Assembly: GCF_963977235.1 (NCBI RefSeq)
Contig: NZ_CAXBOD010000023.1
Span: forward strand, 1 to 64,000
From: Albimonas sp963977235
GTDB taxonomy: Bacteria; Pseudomonadota; Alphaproteobacteria; Rhodobacterales; Rhodobacteraceae
Reading direction: 5' to 3'
DNA length: 64,000 nt
In this document: positions 8,331 through 15,780 of the stretch, piece by piece
Layout of the letters: every line of letters begins with the position of its first letter
Numbering within the stretch: position 1 is the stretch's first letter
The notes under the pieces: generated by a model
The model's database searches: none
Seen by the model: the letters and a program-made list of their open reading frames with translations, nothing else
Told to the model about the DNA's origin: nothing
Position numbers and translations under genes: made by a program

Positions 8331-9425
8331 ATGGCCGGCGGAGGCGACGAGAGCGCCGAGAAGACCCACGAGCCGACGCCGCGCAAGCTCGAGGATGCGC
8401 GGCGCAAGGGCGATGTCGCCAAGTCCACCGACGTCGGCGTCGCCGCGATCTACATCGCCATGCTGGCCGCCGTGGGGGCCTTTGGCGGCCAGGCGGCGCT
8501 GAACTCGGGCGAGGCGCTGATGGGCTTCCTCGCCAATCCCGATCAGCTTCAGGGGCGGATCCTGGGCCCGGGGGGGACGGCGCTGTCGGCCCAGCTGGTG
8601 TTCCAGGCGGTGGTCCCGACGCTGCCGTTCCTGCTGGCGCCCTTCGCGGCCGCGGTGCTGGCCTATGCCGCGCAGATGGCCATCGTCTTCGCGCCGACCA
8701 AGCTCGCGCCCAAGATCTCGCGCATCGACCCGGTCTCCAACGCGGGCAACAAGTTCGGGCCGACCGGGCTGGCCGAGTTCGCCAAGTCCGCGACCAAGCT
8801 GATCGCCATCGGCGTGATCCTGGTGCTGTTCATGCTCGCCGAGGTCGACCGGATCACCGCGCTGGTGCGCGCCGACCCGCTGGCGATCGGGCCCGAGATG
8901 GTGCGGGTCGGCGTCGCGCTGCTCTCCACGATCACCGCGGTGGCGGTGGTGATCGCGGCCGCGGACCTGATGTGGCAGCGCTTCGACCACGCCCGCAAGA
9001 ACCGGATGTCCTTCCAGGAGATCAAGGAGGAGATGAAGGAGTCCGAGGGCGACCCCTACCAGAAGGCCGAGCGCCGGCGGCGGGCCCAGAAGATCGCCAC
9101 CAACCGGATGATGGCCGAGGTGCCCAACGCCGACGTGGTGGTCGTGAACCCGACCCACGTCGCGGTGGCGCTGAAATGGACGCGCCGGCCCGGCACGGCG
9201 CCCGAATGCGTGGCCAAGGGCGAGGACGAGGTGGCGCTCGCGATCCGCGAGAAGGCGCAGGAGGCCGGCGTGCCGATCCACCACGACCCGCCCACGGCCC
9301 GCGCCCTGCACGCGACGGTCGAGATCGGACAGGAGATCGCGCCCGAGCACTACAAGGCCGTCGCCGCCGCGATCCGATACGCCGAGAAGATGCGGGCGCT
9401 GGCCCGCGAGAAAGGATGGGGGTGA
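8331..9425 (+). CDS. flhB: Flagellar export switch protein FlhB
   Basis: Substrate-specificity switch of the export apparatus, which changes export from rod/hook to filament proteins after self-cleavage. The 364-residue product has the N-terminal EKTHEPTPRKLEDARRKGDV segment, four membrane helices, and the autocleavage site NPTH at residues 273-276 within VVVVNPTHVAVAL. The linker EIKEEMKESEGDPYQKAERR is conserved. All cleavage residues are present, so it should be functional. Its stop forms GTGA, which opens a three-codon frame into the next gene. Confidence 0.96.
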   Translation: MAGGGDESAEKTHEPTPRKLEDARRKGDVAKSTDVGVAAIYIAMLAAVGAFGGQAALNSGEALMGFLANPDQLQGRILGPGGTALSAQLVFQAVVPTLPFLLAPFAAAVLAYAAQMAIVFAPTKLAPKISRIDPVSNAGNKFGPTGLAEFAKSATKLIAIGVILVLFMLAEVDRITALVRADPLAIGPEMVRVGVALLSTITAVAVVIAAADLMWQRFDHARKNRMSFQEIKEEMKESEGDPYQKAERRRRAQKIATNRMMAEVPNADVVVVNPTHVAVALKWTRRPGTAPECVAKGEDEVALAIREKAQEAGVPIHHDPPTARALHATVEIGQEIAPEHYKAVAAAIRYAEKMRALAREKGWG

Positions 9426-9433
9426 CCCGATGA
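9422..9433 (+). other. Three-codon bridge frame, flhB to next gene
   Basis: GTG overlapping the flhB stop reads GTG-ACC-CGA-TGA, and its TGA overlaps the ATG of the downstream coiled-coil gene (ATGA). This is the shortest of five such bridges in the window. Confidence 0.3.
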
Positions 9434-9840
9434 GCCGTCGTGTGAAGGCCTATGCGCGGCTCGCGGAGCTGGCGCGGATCGCCGAGCTTGCCCGCCTCGC
9501 CCGCCTGTCGGAGGAGGCCCGCGCCCGGGACCGCGCGGCCGAGGCCGCCGCCATCCGCAAGGCCCGCGCCGCGGCCGAGGAGGCGCGGCTGGCCGCCGCC
9601 GCCTCGGCCGCCCCGCCCGAGCTCGCCGCCGCCGCCCGCTGGCGCGAGGCCGAGCGCGCCCGCATCCGCGAGGCGGTGCGGGTCGCCGACGAGGCCGAGG
9701 CGGCCGCCTCGGTCGCGCGCGACCACGCGGCCGAGGGTCTGGCCCGCCGCCGCGCGCTGGAGGACCTGGTCAAGCGCGCCCAGGGAGAGCGCGACCGCGC
9801 CGCCCAGCGCCGCCGCGAACAGGACGGTCAGCCCGGCTGA
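9430..9840 (+). CDS. Small coiled-coil protein at the end of the flagellar operon (FliJ-like?)
   Basis: Unrecognised 136-residue protein made almost wholly of Ala, Arg, Glu and Leu, with heptad-like spacing throughout (for example LAELARIAELARLARLSEE near residue 11). It should be one long charged coiled coil. Size, charge and position after flhB recall FliJ or the FliH-type partners of FliI, neither of which is otherwise seen, but there is no sequence signature to prove this. It is coupled to flhB by a 4-nt gap and a GTGA/ATGA overlap. Confidence 0.7.
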   Translation: MSRRVKAYARLAELARIAELARLARLSEEARARDRAAEAAAIRKARAAAEEARLAAAASAAPPELAAAARWREAERARIREAVRVADEAEAAASVARDHAAEGLARRRALEDLVKRAQGERDRAAQRRREQDGQPG

Positions 9841-9846
9841 GCCGCG

Positions 9847-9884
9847 CCCGCCCCGGAGCGCCCTGCACGGCGCGCCGGGGCGGG
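9847..9884 (+). terminator. Hairpin ending the flagellar operon
   Basis: CCCGCCCCGG pairs perfectly with its complement outside a one-base mismatch, and GCGCC/GGCGC forms an inner stem around a 6-nt loop. It begins 7 nt after the last flagellar stop. No T-run follows. Confidence 0.55.
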
Positions 9885-10321
9885 TCCGCCAGGCGCGGAG
9901 ACGACGGCGAACCGTGTCCGCGCGCCGACGGGGGCGGCCGGACGCGCCGGCGACGGGCGGCGCGGGAGCGGCGGCGCCTGCCGCGTCCCGCATTGGCCCG
10001 GGCTCGCCGGCCCGCAGGCCCGGGGAGATCGACGCCCCGCTGGGGCCCCGATCGATCCGGGGAAGCGCCTGGACCCTCCCGCAGCGGCGTCGACCGCGTC
10101 AGGAAGCGTGCGCCAGGACTCTCGATGACGGACCCGACGGAGGCGAGGCGGCGGGACCGGTGGCGTGAAGGGGCGGGCCCTCGGAGGCGTGTAAAGGTTT
10201 ATGAACGGACGTTAATGCAGGTCGGCCGGTTTCGGCGAAAGCTTTCTGCGCTGGTGACGCAAAGTCATGGCCCCGCAGGCGTGCGCCGTCCCCGGGGCCG
10301 GCGCTCGCCCGCGGGGGGCGG
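9885..10321. other. Gene-free stretch between convergent genes
   Basis: 437 bp with no credible gene. It is mostly GC-rich filler. A short AT-richer patch at about 10190-10265 has no full promoter, operator or hairpin that I can support, and an ATG at 10201 stops after four codons. Confidence 0.5.
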
Positions 10322-11296
10322 TCAGTTGCCGTCGCCCGCCGGCAGCGCCCAGCCGTCGCCGTCGTTGCGGTAGACGATCAGGCCCAGCGCGGAGGAGGCG
10401 ATCAGGTCTCGCCCTCCGCGCCCGCCGGTCGCCGCCGCCTGCAGGTCGAAGCCCAGCAGCCGGCCCGCAACCCAGGGCGCCGTCTGGCGGCCGAGGCCGG
10501 CCAGAACCCAGTGCTGGCAGCCCTCCGGACCGCAGAAGTCGGGGGACAGGCCCTGGATCACGGCCTCTTCGGCGCCGTCCTCGTCGAGGTCCACGGCGCC
10601 GACGCGGAAGGCGTCGGGCAGCACGCCCACGCGACCCTCGGCGCCACGGATCTCGGCCCCGTAGAACCACAGGAAGGCGGCGTCGATCGCTTCGGGCATC
10701 GGATCGTCGAAGGCGAACCAGTCGATCGCCGCCGGGCCCTGGCCGTACCCGCCGTAATCCTCCAGCGCATAGGCCTGCGGGTCGGCGTCGCCCAGGTCCT
10801 CCTGATAGACGGCGCCGCCGTATTTCCAGACCGAGGGGGCGCCGCCCCGCTCGATCACCACGTCGCGCCAGCCGTTGGTGGTCGAGGGCCCGAGCCGGGC
10901 GGCGCCCGCGGTCTCGAGCACCTGGACCCAGCCGTCGGGCGTTTCGGACAGCGCCCAGATCCCGCAGACCGGGGCCCGGCCGCGATCGCCGAAGGCCGCG
11001 GCGCCGGCGCAATGGGCCGGCGAGCGGCCGACGGCCACCAGCTCCACGGGGTCGGTGGCGTTCAGCTCGCAGCGGGCGAAGCGGAACAGGGCGTCGGCGG
11101 CGATGCCCAGACGCGCGGCCTCGGCGAAATCGGGACCGAAACGCTCCTCGACCAGCAGGCGTTCGTCGCGGGTCAGCTCGGCGCGGGTCATCTCGGCGAG
11201 GATCTCGCCCGCCCCGCGGCCGGTCTCGACGCAATCGGCCAGGGCCGGCGAGACGAGGCCGGCGAGCAGCAGGGAGAGAATCAGGGGCGCGCGCAT
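10322..11296 (-). CDS. Secreted protein of unknown function
   Basis: Unrecognised 324-residue protein with a clear Sec signal peptide (hydrophobic core at residues 5-20, cleavage likely after SPALA), so periplasmic or secreted. The mature part has several cysteines (in FARCEL, AHCAG, PVCGI, DFCGPEGCQHW) that suggest disulfides. A segment AVDLDEDGAEEAVIQGLS resembles the repeat loop of FG-GAP/VCBS-type proteins that describe a measured quantity, so an extracellular beta structure is plausible. It is on the same strand as the TPR protein 159 bp upstream and may share its transcript. Confidence 0.8.
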   Translation of the reverse strand: MRAPLILSLLLAGLVSPALADCVETGRGAGEILAEMTRAELTRDERLLVEERFGPDFAEAARLGIAADALFRFARCELNATDPVELVAVGRSPAHCAGAAAFGDRGRAPVCGIWALSETPDGWVQVLETAGAARLGPSTTNGWRDVVIERGGAPSVWKYGGAVYQEDLGDADPQAYALEDYGGYGQGPAAIDWFAFDDPMPEAIDAAFLWFYGAEIRGAEGRVGVLPDAFRVGAVDLDEDGAEEAVIQGLSPDFCGPEGCQHWVLAGLGRQTAPWVAGRLLGFDLQAAATGGRGGRDLIASSALGLIVYRNDGDGWALPAGDGN

Positions 11297-11455
11297 GGGC
11301 GGACGCTATGGGCAGGATTCGCGCCGGTGCAACGGGGTGCGAATCGCTCGCCGCGAGGCGGGCCCGAGGCGTCGCATCCGCGCCTCACTTCGCGCCCCCG
11401 AGCGCGACGCGGACGCCCGCCGCCCGGCAAAGGCGGGCGGTTGGCGGAGGGATTT

Positions 11456-12829
11456 TCAGTAGACACGCGACAGGATCAGCCAGACCGAGGGTCCGGCCTC
11501 CTCGGGCGCGAAGCGGCCGACGCCAAGCTCGGCCGCCGCGGCCGCGTCCGGGCCGAGACCGCGCAGGCGGGCCCCGGCGCGCCAGGCGGCGGCCTCCCAT
11601 GCCCCCTCGCGACTGTCGCTCAGCGTGGCGCCGGCGAACAGCTCGGCCTCGGCCGCGGACCCGGCCGAGGGGGCCGGGCGGGCCAGCGTCAGCGCCGCGC
11701 GGGCCGAGCGGTCGTCGGACGCGCCCCAGGTTCCCGAGGCGCGCGAGAGGACATGCGCCGCCTCGGCGCGCAGGCGGGCGCCGCGGGCCAGCGTCGCCTC
11801 GGCGGCCAGGCGCAGCTCGGCCCAGGCGGCGCGGTCGCCGGTGTCGGCCACGCGCGCCTCGGCCCCGGCCCCGAACTCCACCGCCGGGGCGTTGCGGCCC
11901 GGTCCCAGCATGACGCGGTGGGTCAGCGAACTGCGCAACGCCTGCCAGTCGGCGCCGAGGTCGGCGGCAAGCTCGCCCGAGGCGCGCATCGCCTCGGCCG
12001 CGGCCTCGCCCCCCAGGGCGGCGACGGCGCGGGCGGGCGCGTCTTCCCAGTTCTGCAGCTCGAAGCGGGCGAAGCGGGCGTAGCTCGAGGCTCGGTCGCC
12101 GCGCAGCCGCTCGGTCAGCTGCAGGCGCGCGACGCTCCAGGCCTGGTCGGAGGCGGCGGCGGTCATCCGGGCGGCGAGCCGTTCGCCGTGGCGGTCGAAG
12201 AGGGCGGGGGCGGGGCGGTCGGCGATGTCGGGGCGGCGATCCTCGCCGGGCAGGCCCATGTCGACGCCAAAGGCCATCGACCATTCGCGGCGCGGGCCGC
12301 AGCGGGCGCCGACGTCGGCCTCGGCCGCCTCGAACAGGCCGGGGGCGAGGCGGGAGCGCTGCGGCTCGATCCGGGTCAGTTCGGAGCGGGCGGCGGCGCA
12401 GTCGCCGGCCATGGCCGCGGCGCGGGCCAGCGCCAGGCGCGGGCGGGGCAGGTCGGGGCGACGCTCGGCGAGCGCGCGGAAGGTGGCGGCGGCCTCGGCC
12501 CAGCGGTGGGCGTTCATCGCGGCGCGGCCGTTGCGGAAGCCCTCTCCCCAGGCGACGCCGGCGGGCGGCCGGGGGGCGGAGGCGGAGGCGGAGGCGGGCG
12601 CCGCCCGGGCCGAAACCACCAGCGACCCGTCAGGCGCCGCGCGCCAGCCCTGCACGCCCATCGGCCGACGCGAGAGGGCGGCGAGCCCGTCGACCCAGGC
12701 CTCCTGCGCCGCCATCGCCGCGGCGGGGCGCGGAGGCGGGACTGGCGCACGCTGAGGCGCTGCGGTCGCGACGGCGACCAGCGCGATCAGCGCGCCCAGC
12801 GGCGCGAGGCCCTTGATGAACTGTTTCAT
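11456..12829 (-). CDS. TPR-containing putative outer-membrane protein (Slam-like architecture)
   Basis: Unrecognised 457-residue protein with an N-terminal signal-type segment (residues 8-24) and a Pro/Ala linker. A tetratricopeptide-like region follows at about 105-165 (NGRAAMNAHRWAEAAATFRA, then PRPRLALARAAAMAGDCAAA). The long C-terminal half has alternating patterns compatible with a beta-barrel and ends in LILSRVY with a terminal aromatic, as outer-membrane proteins do. The TPR-then-barrel layout and length recall surface lipoprotein assembly modifiers (Slam, DUF560); this is inference from architecture only. No strong ribosome site precedes the ATG. Confidence 0.75.
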   Translation of the reverse strand: MKQFIKGLAPLGALIALVAVATAAPQRAPVPPPRPAAAMAAQEAWVDGLAALSRRPMGVQGWRAAPDGSLVVSARAAPASASASAPRPPAGVAWGEGFRNGRAAMNAHRWAEAAATFRALAERRPDLPRPRLALARAAAMAGDCAAARSELTRIEPQRSRLAPGLFEAAEADVGARCGPRREWSMAFGVDMGLPGEDRRPDIADRPAPALFDRHGERLAARMTAAASDQAWSVARLQLTERLRGDRASSYARFARFELQNWEDAPARAVAALGGEAAAEAMRASGELAADLGADWQALRSSLTHRVMLGPGRNAPAVEFGAGAEARVADTGDRAAWAELRLAAEATLARGARLRAEAAHVLSRASGTWGASDDRSARAALTLARPAPSAGSAAEAELFAGATLSDSREGAWEAAAWRAGARLRGLGPDAAAAAELGVGRFAPEEAGPSVWLILSRVY

Positions 12830-13050
12830 GTCGGCGTCGTCCGTTCTCGGAATCCGCGCTCCCCGCCGGAATCATGGACTGTCGGGGCGTCCGCCGCAAT
12901 CGCGCCTTGTTTTGAACACGTTTGAAATCAGCGACCCGCGGCGGCCTGCCGCATGTTATTGCAAAGACTGGATTTCGGGAGTCGCTTCCAGTGATCGGAA
13001 TTCATTCATCAACTGGAAACAAAGCCTCCGAGGCAGAGGCCCGAACGCGA

Positions 13051-13079
13051 AACGCCGCGGGCGAGGGGCCCGCGGCGTT
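13051..13079 (-). terminator. asd terminator
   Basis: A 12-bp perfect stem (AACGCCGCGGGC with its complement, loop GAGGG) lies 38 nt downstream of the asd stop. On the minus strand TTCGCGTTCG follows, a poor T-run. It may act in both directions. Confidence 0.6.
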
Positions 13080-13116
13080 CGAAACGGAGCGTCAGGTCGG
13101 GGGGTCCGACCGGCCC

Positions 13117-14139
13117 TCAGGCCTTCTTCAGCACCCGGCGGCCCAGCAGCTCGGCGATCTGCACCGCGTTGAGCGCCGCGCCCTTGCGCAGGTTGTCCGA
13201 GACGCACCACAGGTTCAGGCCGTTCTCGATGGTGCCGTCCTGGCGAATGCGCGAGATGTAGGTGGCGTACTCGCCCACGCACTCGATGGGGGTGACGTAG
13301 CCGCCGGGCTCGCGCTTGTCGACGACCATGATCCCGGGGGCCTCGCGCAGGATCTCGCGGGCCTCGTCCTCGTCGAGGAACTCCTCGGTCTCGATGTTGA
13401 TCGACTCGGCGTGGCCGACGAAGACCGGCACCCGGACGCAGGTCGCGGTGACCTTGATCTTGGGATCGACGATCTTCTTGGTCTCGGCGACCATCTTCCA
13501 TTCCTCTTTCGTCGAGCCGTCGTCCATGAAGACGTCGATGTGAGGAATGACGTTGAAGGCGATCTGCTTGGGATAGACCGAGGGCGCGACCTCCTGACCG
13601 GGCACGTACATGCCCTTGGTCTGGTTCCACAGCTCGTCCATCGCCTCCTTCCCGGAGCCGGAGACGGACTGGTAGGTCGAGACCACCACCCGCTTGATCT
13701 TGGCGCGGTCATGCAGCGGCTTGAGCGCCACCACCATCTGCGCGGTCGAGCAGTTGGGGTTGGCGATGATGTTCTTCTTGGAATAGCCCTCGATCGCGTC
13801 GGGGTTCACTTCCGGAACGATCAGCGGCACGTCCATGTCGTAGCGGTAGAGCGACGAGTTGTCGATCACCACGCAGCCTGCGGCCGCCGCCTTGGGGGCG
13901 TAGATCTTGGTCGCGTCCGAGCCGATGGCGAACAGCGCCATGTCCCAGCCGGTGAAGTCGAAAGTGTCCAGGTCCTTGGTCTTGAGAGTCTTGTCGCCGA
14001 ACGAGCACTCGGTCCCCAGCGATCTCCGCGAGGCGAGAGCCACGATCTCGTCGACGGGGAACTCCCGCTCGGCGAGGATGTTCAGCATTTCCCGGCCCAC
14101 ATTGCCCGTGGCGCCGACGACGGCGACTCGGTAGCCCAT
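13117..14139 (-). CDS. asd: Aspartate-semialdehyde dehydrogenase
   Basis: NADP-dependent reduction of aspartyl phosphate to aspartate semialdehyde, the branch point to lysine/diaminopimelate, threonine and methionine. The 340-residue product has the Rossmann start MGYRVAVVGATGNVGREML, the active-site cysteine in NPNCSTAQ (near residue 131) and the phosphate-binding SVSGSGKEAMDEL segment. Start 14139 was taken because GGAAGGG precedes it and the Rossmann strand begins at once; the frame stays open to 14229 without support. It is probably monocistronic, with a terminator downstream. Confidence 0.97.
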   Translation of the reverse strand: MGYRVAVVGATGNVGREMLNILAEREFPVDEIVALASRRSLGTECSFGDKTLKTKDLDTFDFTGWDMALFAIGSDATKIYAPKAAAAGCVVIDNSSLYRYDMDVPLIVPEVNPDAIEGYSKKNIIANPNCSTAQMVVALKPLHDRAKIKRVVVSTYQSVSGSGKEAMDELWNQTKGMYVPGQEVAPSVYPKQIAFNVIPHIDVFMDDGSTKEEWKMVAETKKIVDPKIKVTATCVRVPVFVGHAESINIETEEFLDEDEAREILREAPGIMVVDKREPGGYVTPIECVGEYATYISRIRQDGTIENGLNLWCVSDNLRKGAALNAVQIAELLGRRVLKKA

Positions 14140-14456
14140 AAGATCCAGCCCTTCCGGCTTCCGTTGATAGAGGCGCGCATGTAGCGCGGACCGGAGGGGA
14201 AGGGAAGGTTTCGCGACGGAATCGCGCATTCAGATGCGTGATAGGGGCGATGTTCGATCGTCGCGTTCCGCAGGCGCGTCGTCGATCGCGCGGAAGGCGG
14301 TCCGTTCCCCTGCGGCGGAGCGCCCCCCCGCGCGTCGTCGGGCGCGACGATCCCGCCGGGGGTCGGCGCGGCGAGGATCCGGGCGCGACGCCGCCCACGG
14401 CTGGCGCGGCGCGGGAGGGCCCCTGCCCGACCGGGAGCCGGGCGGGGGGCGCGGCC
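14140..14456. other. Gene-free stretch upstream of asd
   Basis: 317 bp that must hold the asd promoter on the minus strand and the 3' flank of the next leftward gene. No convincing -35/-10 pair or operator could be read. Confidence 0.45.
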
Positions 14457-14945
14457 TCAGCCGCAGATCTCGAACATGCGGGTGATCGAGGCCCAGCTGT
14501 TCTTGAGGCTGAAGTCGGAGGCGACGCCCTTCTGGCCCTTGACGTTGATCTTCACGTCATAGGCGCGCTTCATCCACTCGGCCAGGTCGGACCGGGGCCC
14601 GAACGGGTCGGTGAAGTAGCCCTCGGCGTCCCAGGTCAGCGTGCGGCTGATCTTGTTGCGGCCCTTGTCGAAGTTGAACACCACGTCGATCGAGCCGCCC
14701 TTCAGGCGGCCGCGGTCCTCGGCGGGCAGCAGGTAGACCAGGAAGCCCTTGCGGTCGGCCTTGTTGCAGACCACGGCGAAGCGGCCCTCGCCGGCCGAGT
14801 TGACCTGCGCGATCGCCCCGCGGTTGATCTTGTGCGCCGTCCAGACGTCGCGCCGCGCGTCGGGCAGGGTCACCGCCCAGGCAGGCGCAACCGCCGATAT
14901 CGCCACCACTCCCGCGATCATCGCCGCGGCCAGACGCTTCGCCAT
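14457..14945 (-). CDS. Small secreted protein, paralogue A
   Basis: Unrecognised 162-residue exported protein. Signal peptide: KR then a hydrophobic core (about 6-20), cleavage near PAWA. The mature domain shares with its neighbour the motifs LPDAxxDxWTxH, GxxAQxNxxGEGRFAVxC, TDPFGP and YDVxINVKGxxGVxSDF, and ends with one Cys (EICG). Two cysteines, near residues 58 and 161, are kept in both copies and probably form a disulfide. The start is ATG 14945, because GAGGGA precedes it and an earlier ATG overlaps that ribosome site. It lies 178 bp after paralogue B, beyond that gene's terminator. Confidence 0.8.
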   Translation of the reverse strand: MAKRLAAAMIAGVVAISAVAPAWAVTLPDARRDVWTAHKINRGAIAQVNSAGEGRFAVVCNKADRKGFLVYLLPAEDRGRLKGGSIDVVFNFDKGRNKISRTLTWDAEGYFTDPFGPRSDLAEWMKRAYDVKINVKGQKGVASDFSLKNSWASITRMFEICG

Positions 14946-15063
14946 ATGAGCTGTTTCCCTCATCAAGATGACCCAAGGGGACCATACATGGCCTGCGCCC
15001 GAAACCAAGCGCCTGAGGCCGGCCCCCGTCCCCGTCACACGCGCGCCCCGGGGCGCGCCGTCG

Positions 15064-15095
15064 AAAAGGGCCGCGCACGATGTCGTGCGCGGCCC
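15064..15095 (-). terminator. Terminator of paralogue B
   Basis: A perfect 13-bp stem (GGGCCGCGCACGA with its complement, 2-nt loop as drawn) is followed on the minus strand by TTTT. It lies 28 nt past the stop of the 15123-15623 gene and before the next gene, so the two paralogues probably have separate transcripts. Confidence 0.8.
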
Positions 15096-15122
15096 TGTTG
15101 TCCGTCTGCGGCCTGAAGGCGA

Positions 15123-15623
15123 TCAGCAGCCCGAGAACATCGTCTCGATCGAGCGCCAGGAGTCTTTCAGCGTGAAGTCGCTGTCGACGCCCTGGTGGCC
15201 CTTCACGTTGATGCGCACGTCGTAGTAGCGCTTCATGTTCTCGGCCAGCGTCGAGTTCGGGCCGAACGGATCGGTCCAGTAGTCGCCGGCCTCGTTCCAG
15301 GTCATGGTGCGTTCGATCTGGTGATTGCCGTCGAAGGTGAACACCACGTCGATCTTGTCGCCGTCGGCGCGGACCTCGTCCCGCGCGGCGGCGGGCTCGC
15401 GGTAGAAGATCGCGCCCTTTTTGTCACCGGGCGTGCAGTAGACCGCGAAACGGCCCTCGCCCTTGGCGTTGATCTGCGCGAGGCGGCCCTCGGTGATCGT
15501 GTGGGACGTCCAGTGGTCCTTGCTGGCGTCAGGCAGGCCGACGCCTGCGAGGGCGGGACCGGCGACGGCGCCCGCGGTCAGGGCGGCGACAACACCCATG
15601 GCGAAACGGTTGGGGCGGGTCAT
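15123..15623 (-). CDS. Small secreted protein, paralogue B
   Basis: Unrecognised 166-residue exported protein, a tandem paralogue of the gene at 14457-14945. Signal peptide: MTRPNRF then a hydrophobic stretch to about residue 26 (GPALA). The mature part repeats the shared motifs (LPDASKDHWTSHTI, GEGRFAVYC, WTDPFGP, YYDVRINVKG, SDFTLKDSWRSI) and ends in SGC. AGGAGG lies 8 nt before ATG 15623, a strong site suggesting good expression. No function is assigned; the conserved N- and C-terminal cysteines suggest one disulfide-closed domain. Confidence 0.82.
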   Translation of the reverse strand: MTRPNRFAMGVVAALTAGAVAGPALAGVGLPDASKDHWTSHTITEGRLAQINAKGEGRFAVYCTPGDKKGAIFYREPAAARDEVRADGDKIDVVFTFDGNHQIERTMTWNEAGDYWTDPFGPNSTLAENMKRYYDVRINVKGHQGVDSDFTLKDSWRSIETMFSGC

Positions 15624-15780
15624 GTGGTTCCTCCTGTTCCTTCTGGCGGCGGGGCGCGAACCAGCGCGGCCTCGCCTGCCGACATTCAACAAGTCGCAGA
15701 CGAACATGGCGTCATCGCGTCAGCATGCGGCGGGTTTCTGGGCCATTTCGCGCCGCTTTCTTGCAGGCTAGGATGGGGGC

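Noticed and set aside
12986..13018. Inverted repeat TTCCAGT...ACTGGAA in the region between asd and the TPR gene
   Set aside because: Seven-base arms with a 19-nt loop are easily expected by chance in an AT-richer patch, and no promoter is tied to it.
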